64,000 nt of DNA from JAUMXJ01 sp041781135 (GTDB lineage: Bacteria; Bacillota; Clostridia; Peptostreptococcales; Acidaminobacteraceae), in the NCBI GenBank assembly GCA_041781135.1, contig JBHAZV010000006.1, positions 19,701 to 83,700 of the forward strand, in the 5' to 3' direction. Within the stretch, counting starts at the first letter, position 1; each line of letters starts with the position of its first letter. The translations under genes were made by a program, and so were the position numbers. The notes under the pieces were generated by a model. It did no database searches and was not told the origin of the DNA. It worked only from the letters and a program-made list of their open reading frames with translations. Positions 42,376 through 51,001 of this stretch are shown piece by piece.

Positions 42376-42780
42376 CTATCTTTTTATTTCGCCGTATTCG
42401 AGCAGTTCTGTATCGAAAATCCTCTCTGTCTCGTACCACGCCAATATTTTGAAATTATCTGTTCGCAGCTCTACATAAAAGCTTCGCTCTCCGAGCGCGA
42501 CACTGTAAATGATTTTTTGAGGGTTTACAACCGGATCGATGCAGCCCAGCGATATAAGTTTTTCAACAGTTATCTCTCCGCGTTCGAGACCGACTATAGC
42601 CGCATAACATCTGTCCGCCTCTGATTCGAGCAAGTAGTAATCCCGAAGCTGGTCGCTCATACGCTTTGAAAGCCTGTAGCCCGAATTACTCATACCCACC
42701 GATAACACCGACAGCGAAACGAGCAGCACGATTATAAGAATCACGAGAACCGTCGAGCTTCCGCTTCTTTTATCAATCAC
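42376..42780 (-). CDS. PilX/GspK-like minor pilus assembly protein
   Basis: A 134-residue protein with an N-terminal hydrophobic helix (SSTVLVILIIVLLVSLSVLSV) after a short basic lead, then a helical segment with conserved-looking aromatic residues, DYYLLESEADRCYAAI. This resembles the PilX/GspK pattern (membrane helix followed by an A/E-rich YLLESEA helix). The open frame begins upstream at 42819, but GTG 42780 has AGGAGGCAGAA before it and overlaps the preceding gene's stop by four bases (GTGA). The function is inferred from operon position. Confidence 0.65.
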   Translation of the reverse strand: MIDKRSGSSTVLVILIIVLLVSLSVLSVGMSNSGYRLSKRMSDQLRDYYLLESEADRCYAAIVGLERGEITVEKLISLGCIDPVVNPQKIIYSVALGERSFYVELRTDNFKILAWYETERIFDTELLEYGEIKR

Positions 42781-43205
42781 TTCTGCCTCCTGTAGTGCAG
42801 GTACTTCGTCATGCCGCATACCTCCGAATCATCGCGGAACGCCGCGACGTCTATCTCCAGCCTCTCTTCACTGAAACTAAGTTCGACTCTCACCAAAAGA
42901 CCGCTTTCGGTAAAAAAATCTGTTTTACCCTTTCCGCCCGAAATATCGAAATGCATTCCCGCAGCACTCACTTTGCCGTTTTTTTCACCGGAGCGGTATT
43001 GCTCAAAAAAATCTTGGAAATCCTCGTATGACATTCGCTCCAGCAGGTCAACCGCAATGAATGTAGCCTCGTCATTGTCTGCGGTGCGATCCATAAGCCT
43101 GTCCGACGAAAAAAACACCTGCGCTATGATTGCAGCCGCCACCGCAACGATTGCAGCCGACAGTATTATTTCGAGCACTGTCAGCCCGCTTCGTTTTTTA
43201 TTCAT
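42777..43205 (-). CDS. Type IV prepilin-like protein (PilV/GspI type)
   Basis: The N-terminus KKRSGLTVLEIILSAAIVAV fits a class III prepilin signal: a basic lead, Gly at the cleavage point, and Glu at mature position 5. Position 1 is Leu rather than the usual Phe. A hydrophobic helix and a 100-residue head follow. It is a probable minor pseudopilin. The start lies within the end of the preceding gene (8-base overlap). A prepilin peptidase is not in the window. Confidence 0.75.
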   Translation of the reverse strand: MNKKRSGLTVLEIILSAAIVAVAAAIIAQVFFSSDRLMDRTADNDEATFIAVDLLERMSYEDFQDFFEQYRSGEKNGKVSAAGMHFDISGGKGKTDFFTESGLLVRVELSFSEERLEIDVAAFRDDSEVCGMTKYLHYRRQK

Positions 43206-43638
43206 AGGCAGCCCTCAGCGCAAAGCTGCACCTGCGCTTGAATCCGGATTTTTCTATGGTTATCTCTACGACCTCGCCATCCATCTCTATGTCCACCCCA
43301 TCGATGCTCGCAATACTGAAAGCCGTGTCTACAGAATGCTCCACGCCGCTGATAACAGTCGATTCGAGTAAGCGCCCGTCCTCTACGAATATCATCGTGG
43401 ATACCCCGTTTTCCTCGATCAAGATCCTGTCATCTTCTATTTTCAGTTTGCCGAGTTCATCGTTCTGGCGGAGCTTGGAAAGATAGTAAGACATTGCAAT
43501 CCGCGATTCATCCATTACATCTTTGCTTTCGGTAAGCCTGTGATGATACGAAACCGAAACTCCGGAAACCTGCAGCAGGCACAAGCCTATTATCAGTATC
43601 AAAAATATTGTACAAAGAACTTCGTATTCTTTTTTCAT
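43198..43638 (-). CDS. Pseudopilin-like membrane-anchored protein (DUF4860-like)
   Basis: A 146-residue protein with a hydrophobic N-terminal helix (LCTIFLILIIGLCLLQVSGVSV) followed by repeated short strands: ILIEENGVSTMIFVEDGRLLE and VDIEMDGEVVEITIEKSG (in part). It lacks a prepilin cleavage motif. Similar proteins occur in clostridial pilus-like operons, and the shape recalls DUF4860, but that match is uncertain. It overlaps the neighbouring prepilin gene by eight bases. Confidence 0.6.
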   Translation of the reverse strand: MKKEYEVLCTIFLILIIGLCLLQVSGVSVSYHHRLTESKDVMDESRIAMSYYLSKLRQNDELGKLKIEDDRILIEENGVSTMIFVEDGRLLESTVISGVEHSVDTAFSIASIDGVDIEMDGEVVEITIEKSGFKRRCSFALRAAYE

Positions 43639-43644
43639 AACACT

Positions 43645-43920
43645 CTACTTTCTGATAACCTTGATAATCGGGAGCAGATTCGAACCTAACATCTCATAAT
43701 GATAGTAAAATTTGTCCCTGTTGAGCTGCACCCCATAATGTGCTTCCAGATAGCTGATAGGAGGATAGGAGCCTTCGAGCGCGTAGCAGGTGACAGCTGC
43801 TTTTCGTATGGCTGCTTCAGCATTTGTGACTTCCTCGGCGGCATTTGTATTCTCTATGCTCTGCACATAGGAAAACGCTGCCAATATCAAAATCAGGAAA
43901 ATTACAATGTTTATTTTCAT
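43645..43920 (-). CDS. Small pilin-like protein
   Basis: A 91-residue protein: an N-terminal hydrophobic segment (INIVIFLILILAAFSYV), then NAEAAIRKAAVTCYALEGSYPP, a run typical of pseudopilin alpha-helices followed by a YP turn. The remainder is a short beta region. There is no Gly/Phe processing site, so it may be anchored uncleaved. It has a GGGAGG site and lies between the PilC-like gene and the minor pilin genes. Confidence 0.65.
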   Translation of the reverse strand: MKINIVIFLILILAAFSYVQSIENTNAAEEVTNAEAAIRKAAVTCYALEGSYPPISYLEAHYGVQLNRDKFYYHYEMLGSNLLPIIKVIRK

Positions 43921-43929
43921 AAATCCTCC

Positions 43930-44958
43930 CTAACCGATGGCGGATATGATTCCTATGAGCGGCAGCAGCGTCATAAGCAGCACCAGCCCCACCACTATCG
44001 ACATCACGGTGACGAGCACCGGCTCGATTTTTGATGCGGTACTCTCCATGATTGCGTCGAGCTCGCCCTGATACGTGTCGGTAAATTTTGCAGCCATGTC
44101 CTCAAGAGTTCCGGTCTTTGCGCCGAGCCTGAACATCTTGAAAAACAAATTCGGAAATATGTCGATCTCCCTGAGCGAGTCATAAACGTCCTTTCCCTCG
44201 CCGATTTCCGACACCGCGCGATCTATCCTGTCCTGGATAACATCGTCATCGAGCAGCGGAAGAGCCTTCTCTGCCGCCATTTCAAACGAATAACCGCTTG
44301 CAATAAGCGTGGTGAGAGCGCGAGACAGCTTAACGAGTACGTTCTTTTTGTATATCCTGCCGGTGATCGGCATATTTACTAAAAGATGACTCCTAAGCTT
44401 TGGAAACAGCCGGAATTTGAAAATCATCAGCATGAGCGCAAGAAACAGGACCAGTGCGATTATTATTCCCAAGAGCCCGCCGCGCAAAAATGAAGCCATT
44501 TTGAAAATCGCGCCCGAAGCGGCAGGAACCTCGCCCCCAAGCGAGATAAGCAGCGAATGAAAAACCGGAAGCACTTGGAATACCAAAAGTCCGAGAACCG
44601 CGAGCATCATTATTAGCAGTACGAGCGGATATGATATTGCGCTTCTGAGCTTCTTCTGAAAATCCGCCCTGCCGGTGTAGTAGCTGTGGAGTTCCTCAAA
44701 AACCTTTGGGAGCTTTCCGGCATTTTCTCCGACACGTATCATCTCTATCATATATTTGGGAAATTTGCCAGATTTTTCAAATGCCTCCGCTATCTGAAGC
44801 CCCTCGTCCAGGCAGGCGCTTATCTGATGAAGCGCATTTGAAACATCCTTTTGCTCAGTATCCTCGCCAAGTATTTTAATCCCGTCCGAAATCGGAAGCC
44901 CCGATTTAAATACCACCGATAGCTGATAGCTTATGTCAGCGAGCAGCACATTGTTCAT
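43930..44958 (-). CDS. PilC/GspF-type inner-membrane platform protein
   Basis: A 342-residue membrane protein with the two GspF repeats. The first has LSVVFKSGLPISDGIKILGE near residue 14 and FPKYMIEMIRVGENAGKLP near 68. The second has ALTTLIASGYSFEMAAEKAL near 215 and FPNLFFKMFRLGAKTGTLED near 270. Three transmembrane helices lie in the usual places. It is the platform on which PilB/PilT ATPases act. It is the first pilus gene of the operon and overlaps rarA by four bases. Confidence 0.88.
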   Translation of the reverse strand: MNNVLLADISYQLSVVFKSGLPISDGIKILGEDTEQKDVSNALHQISACLDEGLQIAEAFEKSGKFPKYMIEMIRVGENAGKLPKVFEELHSYYTGRADFQKKLRSAISYPLVLLIMMLAVLGLLVFQVLPVFHSLLISLGGEVPAASGAIFKMASFLRGGLLGIIIALVLFLALMLMIFKFRLFPKLRSHLLVNMPITGRIYKKNVLVKLSRALTTLIASGYSFEMAAEKALPLLDDDVIQDRIDRAVSEIGEGKDVYDSLREIDIFPNLFFKMFRLGAKTGTLEDMAAKFTDTYQGELDAIMESTASKIEPVLVTVMSIVVGLVLLMTLLPLIGIISAIG

Positions 44959-46280
44959 TTTTTCCTCCTGTTCCTCCTGAATCGCTCGGCTTCATCACCT
45001 ATTTCCTTTGGAAAATAATACTGTCTGGAAGCCAAGGATTCGGGCAGATACCTCTGTTCGACATAACCGCCGTCATAGTCATGCGGATACTTGTAATATT
45101 CCGCACTTTTTTCGAGAGAGTGCCTGAGCTCCATCGCCCTTGACGTGCCGTCCCTCAGATACGGTGGTACCTCTACAGGCGTTCCATTCCTTATCTCATC
45201 GATCGCAGAATCTATGGCAAGGTACGAAGCGTTGGATTTAGGCGATACAGCAATATAAATCGCAGCCTGCGCAAGCGGTATGCGCGCCTCCGGCATGCCG
45301 AGCTGATGCACGGCATTACACGCAGCGCTCGCGACCACAAGAGCCATAGGATCGGCGTTTCCGACGTCTTCACTCGCACATATAAGTATCCTGCGTGCAA
45401 CAAACATCGGATCCTCGCCGCTTTCGAGCAGAACAGCCAAGTAGTAGACGGCGGCATCCGGGTCGCTGCCGCGCATGGACTTTATAAATGCAGATACTAC
45501 GTCGTAGTGATTGTCTTCCCTGTTCGCAAACGTCATCTTGCGGACGCTGAAAACATCTTCCTTTTCTATAACGATGGAGCTTCCAAGCGAATATTTCAGA
45601 TTTACGGCAGCTTCGAGCATGTTTAGAGCTCGGCGGGCATCGCCGTCCGAAAAAAGCGCAATGCTCTCCAAAACCTCGTCGGCTGCCTTGACATTGTAAG
45701 TCAGAAGCCCGCGCTCATCCGCAATCGCCTTTTTTAATATTTTCACAATATCAATAGGCGATAATTTTTCGAGCCTGCAGACGAGCGAACGCGATATAAG
45801 CGCAGAATTTATCTCGAAATACGGATTTTCGGTAGTTGCGCCCACAAGTATCAAAGACCCTTTTTCAATAAACGGCAGCAGCGCATCCTGCTGAAGCTTG
45901 TTGAAGCGATGTATCTCGTCAATAAAAAGCACGGTTTTTTTTCGGTAGAGCCGCAGATTTTCCTCTCCCTTAACAGCTGCTTCTTTAATATCCTTTATGC
46001 CCGCGATTACCGCATTTATAGTGATGTATTCCGCTTTTGTCGTGCTCGCTATGACTCTTGCGAGCGAAGTCTTGCCTGTGCCCGGCGGCCCGTACAGTAT
46101 AAGGCTTGTGAGCCGATCCTGTTCGATCATGACCCTGAGCATCGGGCCCCCGCTCATTATCGCCTCCTGACCCACAAAATCGTTTAATGAAGCCGGCTTC
46201 ATCCGCTCTGCGAGCGGAGCAGAGCCGCGCGAAGCGGCGAAACCGCCGCTCTCGCCGGCATAATCAAACAAGTCAAACAT
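44955..46280 (-). CDS. rarA: Replication-associated recombination protein RarA (MgsA)
   Basis: A AAA+ ATPase related to clamp loaders that acts at stalled replication forks. It has Walker A YGPPGTGKTSLARVI near 65, Walker B FIDEIHRFNK near 117, sensor 1 GATTENPYFE, and the C-terminal tetramerisation region with FVARRILICASEDVG and HDYDGGYVEQRYLPESL (in part). The start is ATG 46280, with GGAGGTG before it; the frame could begin two codons earlier at GTG. It is followed directly by the pilus genes. Confidence 0.93.
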   Translation of the reverse strand: MFDLFDYAGESGGFAASRGSAPLAERMKPASLNDFVGQEAIMSGGPMLRVMIEQDRLTSLILYGPPGTGKTSLARVIASTTKAEYITINAVIAGIKDIKEAAVKGEENLRLYRKKTVLFIDEIHRFNKLQQDALLPFIEKGSLILVGATTENPYFEINSALISRSLVCRLEKLSPIDIVKILKKAIADERGLLTYNVKAADEVLESIALFSDGDARRALNMLEAAVNLKYSLGSSIVIEKEDVFSVRKMTFANREDNHYDVVSAFIKSMRGSDPDAAVYYLAVLLESGEDPMFVARRILICASEDVGNADPMALVVASAACNAVHQLGMPEARIPLAQAAIYIAVSPKSNASYLAIDSAIDEIRNGTPVEVPPYLRDGTSRAMELRHSLEKSAEYYKYPHDYDGGYVEQRYLPESLASRQYYFPKEIGDEAERFRRNRRKK

Positions 46281-46325
46281 TTGCACCTCCGCAAGGCGAT
46301 GGTAGCATTCCGGTACTCATCTTCA

Positions 46326-47156
46326 TCAAAGCGAAATCACTATCCCGTTTTTATCAGCGTACATCGAAGAAAGACCCGCGCACTTTGATACAAAAACCTC
46401 AACCTGCTTATACGCATTTTCTATCTCGTGTTTTATCTGCATCGCCCTCTTGCTGGCTGTGACATATGACACATACACCGAAACTTTCTTTGTTTTTTCG
46501 ATATTCTCTTTGAGTATCTCGATGAGACGCCTGTAAACCTTCTCTATATTTCTGATCTTTTCAAGCACCTTTATATCGCCGTTGTCCGACGACATAATCG
46601 GCACAATCTGGAGAGTTGCCGCAAGCAAGCCCTTCCATTTAGGCATCCTGCCATTTTTTATCAAATTGTTGAACGACTCGAGCACAAAGTAAGTACACAT
46701 GTTGTCGGTGAATTTTGTAATCTCCGTTACAACTTCGTCAAACGACATGCCAGCCTCCTTGAATTCCCGAATCTTTGCCACCACAAGAGTCTCGCCGCTT
46801 GCAGCGGATTTGCTGTCTATTACCGCAACCCTCCCGGTTCTCCCCTCTTCCTCGAAGAGTTTTTGAGCGAGCAGCGCAGAATTATGAGCGCCGGAAAGCT
46901 TGCTCGAAAGGCATACAATATAGTATTCGTCTGCGCCTACAAGCGCTTCCAAGTACTCAGCAGGAGCGGGACACGCAGACTTAGGCGCGTGTTTGGACTC
47001 GCTGAAATCCCGAACAAAACCGTCAGCATCAAAACCCTCTAAGTCTATATACTCTTTTTCGCCGAGGTACATCTTGTACGGTATGATAACAGGATCAAGC
47101 TTTGCCTTGATTTCCGGCGACATATCAGCCGAACTGTCAACTATGATCTTGTACAT
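46326..47156 (-). CDS. DegV family fatty-acid-binding protein (copy 2)
   Basis: A 276-residue paralogue of the protein at 23021-23872. It has KIIVDSSADMSPEI at the start, SACPAPAEYLEA in the lipid pocket (in place of ST.QP), CLSSKLSGAHNSA, and VIDSKSAASGE. The NGRMPKWKGLL segment replaces the usual RGGR motif. It starts one base after fchA with CGGAGG before the ATG. It probably supplies fatty acids for phospholipid synthesis through FakA, which is not in the window. Confidence 0.88.
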   Translation of the reverse strand: MYKIIVDSSADMSPEIKAKLDPVIIPYKMYLGEKEYIDLEGFDADGFVRDFSESKHAPKSACPAPAEYLEALVGADEYYIVCLSSKLSGAHNSALLAQKLFEEEGRTGRVAVIDSKSAASGETLVVAKIREFKEAGMSFDEVVTEITKFTDNMCTYFVLESFNNLIKNGRMPKWKGLLAATLQIVPIMSSDNGDIKVLEKIRNIEKVYRRLIEILKENIEKTKKVSVYVSYVTASKRAMQIKHEIENAYKQVEVFVSKCAGLSSMYADKNGIVISL

Positions 47157-47157
47157 A

Positions 47158-47769
47158 CTAACCTCCGAATACTATCTCTCTCTCCCTTTTCTGAGCGAGG
47201 TCTTCCAAGATTCCCGCTTTTTCGCTCATCTCAGCGACAAACTCCTGATCCTTTATCGACTCCAGATTTATCCTCACGTTAAATAGCGCTCCGAGCACAG
47301 CGGTTCTCGCCATCATCGTACCGACGAGAGCATCGCTCTTAGCGTTGCTGTTCCCGTGTTTAACCAAAAATTCCAAGGTATCAAAAAGCGCCGCCGATTT
47401 TTCAGCAACCTTCATCGGAATTTCCGCCGCGCCTTTAAGTGCGTTCTGAATTGCTGCTGTTCTCGCTTTTTTTTCGTCGTCGCTCGCCTTTGGAAGCCCA
47501 AACGCCGACATAACTTTATCAAACGCTTCCGCGTCTTCCTCCATAAAAAGCAAAAATTCCCCGGCAAGCGAATCGCATTTATCGATTATTTCGAGCGCCG
47601 AAGCACTGTGCTCCTCGTAGCCCTTTTTGCCGGAGGTCAGCCTTGCCACCATTGCCGCAAGCGAACACGCCACAGCAGAGCAAAGCGCCGCAACAGAGCC
47701 CCCCCCCGGAACGGGCTCGGACGAAGCAAGAGCTTCGCTGAACTGCACAATTGTCTTTTCCTTTAACAT
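47158..47769 (-). CDS. fchA: Formiminotetrahydrofolate cyclodeaminase family protein
   Basis: A 203-residue, all-helical enzyme that releases ammonia from 5-formimino-THF to give 5,10-methenyl-THF. The family glycine-rich turn EPVPGGGSVAALCSAVA lies at about 17-33, and LVKHGNSNAKSDALVGTMMA (part) near 135. It follows hutI by 23 bases and has an AAGGAG site. With ftcD it moves the histidine-derived formimino group into the folate pool. Confidence 0.9.
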   Translation of the reverse strand: MLKEKTIVQFSEALASSEPVPGGGSVAALCSAVACSLAAMVARLTSGKKGYEEHSASALEIIDKCDSLAGEFLLFMEEDAEAFDKVMSAFGLPKASDDEKKARTAAIQNALKGAAEIPMKVAEKSAALFDTLEFLVKHGNSNAKSDALVGTMMARTAVLGALFNVRINLESIKDQEFVAEMSEKAGILEDLAQKREREIVFGG

Positions 47770-47792
47770 ACTGTCTCCTTCCTTTGCTAAAA

Positions 47793-49049
47793 TCAGTAAC
47801 TACGGGTAAACACTACCGCTCCGTCTTTTACGACCTGCCTTACCGTGCTCACCCCAATATGATAAGCCATAAATTTGTAGCTTGGAAATTCATGAATCAA
47901 GAGATCGGCGTTTTTGCCCACCACAATACTGCCGATCTTATCGGCTCTGCCGACCGCCGCAGCCCCGTTTATTGTAATTGCCGTAAGCACTTCCTCGGCA
48001 GTCATCTTCATCTTGTTTGTAGCTATTGCAATAAGAAGCGGAATACTCTCCGAAAAGCAGCTTCCCGGATTAAAATCAGTTGCAAGAGCTACTGCAAGGC
48101 CGTTATCCACCATATACCTCGCCCTTGCGAAGGGTTCGTTTAGCGAAAACGCCGTAAGCGGAAGCAGCGTAGCCACTACGCCCGCATCCCTCATTGCGAG
48201 CAGCCCGGCGTCAGAAGCCTTTAACAGATGATCTGCCGAACACACAGCAAGCTCTGCAGCAAGTTCTGCACCGCCAAGAGTGGTTATTTCGTCCGCGTGT
48301 ATTTTCAGACCAAGGCCTAACTGCCTCGCCGCCATCAGGTACGAACGCGATTCATCCACAGAAAATACGCCTTCCTCGCAAAAAATGTCGGCAAAATCCG
48401 CAAGCCCCTCTATGCTTGCCTCAGTCATCACATCTATCATATCGCGCATAAACCGTTTTCGGTTTGTCTTCCATTCGGGCGGAACTGCATGCGGCCCCAT
48501 AAAGGTCGGAACTACAGTCACAGTATGCCTGCTGCAGAGCTCCTTCATCACGCGAAGCTGCATAAGTTCAGTATCGCGATCGAGCCCATACCCGGATTTG
48601 CCCTCGACGGTAGTGACTCCAAAACTGAGCATAGAGTTCAGCCTTGCATAGCCGGCGTCAAAAAGTTCCTGTTCACTTGCAGCCCTCGTACTGCCGACAG
48701 TGCTGACAATACCGCCGCCCGCCTGCATAATCTCCATATAGCTGCGGCCCTTAAGACGCATATCATACTCGTTTTCTCTGTAACCGCCAAACACAAAATG
48801 CGTATGTGAATCTACAAAACCCGGAGTAACGCAGCATCCTCCGGCATCCAAGACCTCGTAACCGTCAGATTTTAGCGCCTCCAGATCCACATCCGGGGTC
48901 GGAATGACATTTGTTATTATTCCATTTTCTGATAGTACAGAATGCTCCCTAAGCAACCCGATCTCGTTCATATCTTTGCCAAAACGGGCAGAATTACTTC
49001 CGCCCATTGTGACAATTTCAGATGCACCATATATTACAAGTTTTTTCAT
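47793..49049 (-). CDS. hutI: Imidazolonepropionase HutI
   Basis: Hydrolyses imidazolone-5-propionate to N-formimino-glutamate, the third step of histidine degradation. The amidohydrolase metal motif is VDSHTHFVFGG near residue 77. It also has EGKSGYGLD near 148, KIHADE near 245, DHLLKAS near 275, and ATDFNPGSCFSES near 320. The length is 418 residues. The ATG shares a base with the ftcD stop (TAATG) and has only a weak ribosome site, so coupling is likely. hutH and hutU are not in the window. Confidence 0.95.
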   Translation of the reverse strand: MKKLVIYGASEIVTMGGSNSARFGKDMNEIGLLREHSVLSENGIITNVIPTPDVDLEALKSDGYEVLDAGGCCVTPGFVDSHTHFVFGGYRENEYDMRLKGRSYMEIMQAGGGIVSTVGSTRAASEQELFDAGYARLNSMLSFGVTTVEGKSGYGLDRDTELMQLRVMKELCSRHTVTVVPTFMGPHAVPPEWKTNRKRFMRDMIDVMTEASIEGLADFADIFCEEGVFSVDESRSYLMAARQLGLGLKIHADEITTLGGAELAAELAVCSADHLLKASDAGLLAMRDAGVVATLLPLTAFSLNEPFARARYMVDNGLAVALATDFNPGSCFSESIPLLIAIATNKMKMTAEEVLTAITINGAAAVGRADKIGSIVVGKNADLLIHEFPSYKFMAYHIGVSTVRQVVKDGAVVFTRSY

Positions 49050-50014
49050 TAACCCAATTTATCCTTGACAATTTTTTCGAGTATCTGATCTTTATTAAAA
49101 TCAGTCGCTTTAAGATATTTCTTTGCAAGCGCCACAATACCGTCAAAATCGTCGCGGTCGTAATCGGCGTCTCTCATATAAAAATCCAGGGTCTGGGTGA
49201 TTGCAGCCTTCGGAACAAGCCCTATTATCTCACTCTCGACTATTTTAGCGCCGTAACGCATTGCCTCTATCCCGACGAGCTCGTAAGAACGGTACAGCGG
49301 AGTTTTTGCATAATCAGTCATATTCATACTGATCTGCGACATTCCCCTGTCGGAGAGGTCAATCCCAATTGCCTTGCAATACCTGAGCCCGCCGCTTATA
49401 TGCCTGACACACTTAGCTATTTTGTTGGCGTTTTCGACATTTGCATCGTCAATATTGACATTAAATGCCACGAGAAAAACCCTTGCCCCTATGGCGGAAA
49501 CACCGGCAGAAGGATGAATATCGTTGCCGTAATCGAGCTTCCACTCCGGCAGCTTCACTTTTTCCGCCATGCCTTCGAACTGGCCTTTCCTGACATTTGC
49601 AAGGTTCTCTCTGTCGGGACTTGTCGCGGATTTTTCATAAAGATAGCTCGGAATCCCGTGCTTCTCGTATGCGAGCGCGGCGACTTCTTTCGAAAGCTGC
49701 ACGCACTCCTCCATCGTAACATTTTCTACCGGAATAAACGGCACAACATCTGTCGCGCCCATTCTCGGATGCTGCCCCTCGTGGACTCTGAGGTCTATAA
49801 GCTCTGCAGCTCTGCCCATCGCGTCGACAACGGCGTGCTTCAGCGGCTCAGCCTCGCCAACCACTGTGACAACCGTCCTGTTGTGATCCGCATCGGACGA
49901 ATAATCAAGCAGCAGCACCCCATCGACACCCCTGAAAGCGCCGAGGATTTTTTCCACCTTTTCGAGATCGCGCCCCTCGCTAAAATTTGGCACACATTCT
50001 ATTACTTGCTTCAA
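49049..50014 (-). CDS. ftcD: Glutamate formimidoyltransferase FtcD
   Basis: Transfers the formimino group from N-formimino-glutamate to tetrahydrofolate. The 321 residues begin with KQVIECVPNFSEGRD and contain SSDADHNRTVVTVVG, VHEGQHPRMGATDVVPF and ISMNMTDY, as in the transferase half of the bifunctional animal enzyme. The cyclodeaminase activity is encoded separately by fchA. The start is TTG at 50014, directly after the stop of the dehydrogenase gene, with GGAGG eight bases upstream. Confidence 0.95.
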   Translation of the reverse strand: MKQVIECVPNFSEGRDLEKVEKILGAFRGVDGVLLLDYSSDADHNRTVVTVVGEAEPLKHAVVDAMGRAAELIDLRVHEGQHPRMGATDVVPFIPVENVTMEECVQLSKEVAALAYEKHGIPSYLYEKSATSPDRENLANVRKGQFEGMAEKVKLPEWKLDYGNDIHPSAGVSAIGARVFLVAFNVNIDDANVENANKIAKCVRHISGGLRYCKAIGIDLSDRGMSQISMNMTDYAKTPLYRSYELVGIEAMRYGAKIVESEIIGLVPKAAITQTLDFYMRDADYDRDDFDGIVALAKKYLKATDFNKDQILEKIVKDKLG

Positions 50015-50959
50015 TTATTTTGCCTCCAGCTTTATAGCCAATTTTTCGAGCATATCTCTTGTCATTGCATCGAGATCGTACTCCGCCTTCCATCCCCACT
50101 CTTCGCGCGCAGCGCTGTCGTCGAGCGAATTCGGCCACGAATTTGCTATATTCTGTTTTATCTCGTCTATCTTGTAAGTCATTGTAAAATCAGGTCTGTA
50201 TTTTCTTATTGAAGCGGCGATATCCTCCGGACAGAAACTCATTGCAGCAATATTAAACGCATTTCTGTGAACGAGCTTTGCAGGATCAGCTTCTGCAAGC
50301 ATTATGATTGAATTGAGCGCATCCGGCATATACATCATGTCCATATATGTATCTGCAGCGAGGTTACACTCAAAAGTATTTTTCTTGAGCGCGTCATAAT
50401 AGATATGTACAGCGTAGTCAGTAGTTCCACCCCCCGGAAGCGCCTTGTAAGAAATAAGACCCGGGAATCTGACGCCCCTCGTATCGACGCCGAATCTCTT
50501 GAAATAATAGTCGCAGAGCAATTCGCCGGCAACCTTTGAGACGCCGTAAATTGTCGTCGGCCTCTGAATAGTATCCTGCGGAGTATTGTCTTTAGGAGTG
50601 CTCGGACCAAATGCAGCGATCGAGCTTGGAGTAAAGAGCATAAGATTCTTTTCTCTTGCCACTTCAAGGCAGTTATAAAGACCGTTCATATTAATGTCCC
50701 AAAGCTCGTGAGGCTTTGCTTCGCCAACTGCCGAAAGAAGCGCAGCAAGGTTTATAATTGTGTCAATCTTGTGCTTGTCGACAACCTCTGCAACCTGCTT
50801 AATATCGGTGATATTGCAGATTTCAAATAATCCGTCCATATCCGGATACTGCCTTCTGCCCGATGCAACGACATTGTTTTCGCCGTATTCCTTGCGCAAC
50901 CTTTCTGTGAGCTCAAAACCTATCTGTCCGCCAGCGCCAGTGATTAGAATTTTTTTCAT
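50015..50959 (-). CDS. L-threonine 3-dehydrogenase, short-chain (epimerase-like) type
   Basis: An NAD-dependent oxidoreductase of 314 residues. The Rossmann motif GAGGQIG lies at 8-14, NLAALLSAVGE near 73, and the active-site Tyr-Lys in YGVSKVAGE near 142. GLISYKALPGGGTTDYAV matches SDR-type threonine dehydrogenases rather than sugar epimerases. It would oxidise threonine to 2-amino-3-ketobutyrate; the lyase partner Kbl is not nearby. It heads the ftcD-hutI-fchA-degV unit and follows asnS by 42 bases. Confidence 0.85.
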   Translation of the reverse strand: MKKILITGAGGQIGFELTERLRKEYGENNVVASGRRQYPDMDGLFEICNITDIKQVAEVVDKHKIDTIINLAALLSAVGEAKPHELWDINMNGLYNCLEVAREKNLMLFTPSSIAAFGPSTPKDNTPQDTIQRPTTIYGVSKVAGELLCDYYFKRFGVDTRGVRFPGLISYKALPGGGTTDYAVHIYYDALKKNTFECNLAADTYMDMMYMPDALNSIIMLAEADPAKLVHRNAFNIAAMSFCPEDIAASIRKYRPDFTMTYKIDEIKQNIANSWPNSLDDSAAREEWGWKAEYDLDAMTRDMLEKLAIKLEAK

Positions 50960-51001
50960 ACTATTCTCCTGTTTTTATTTGTAATATTTAACGCACACTG
51001 C

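Noticed and set aside
49022..50212. 396-codon open frame on the plus strand opposite ftcD
   Set aside because: It is antisense to ftcD with its catalytic motifs intact, and is cysteine/histidine-rich noise.
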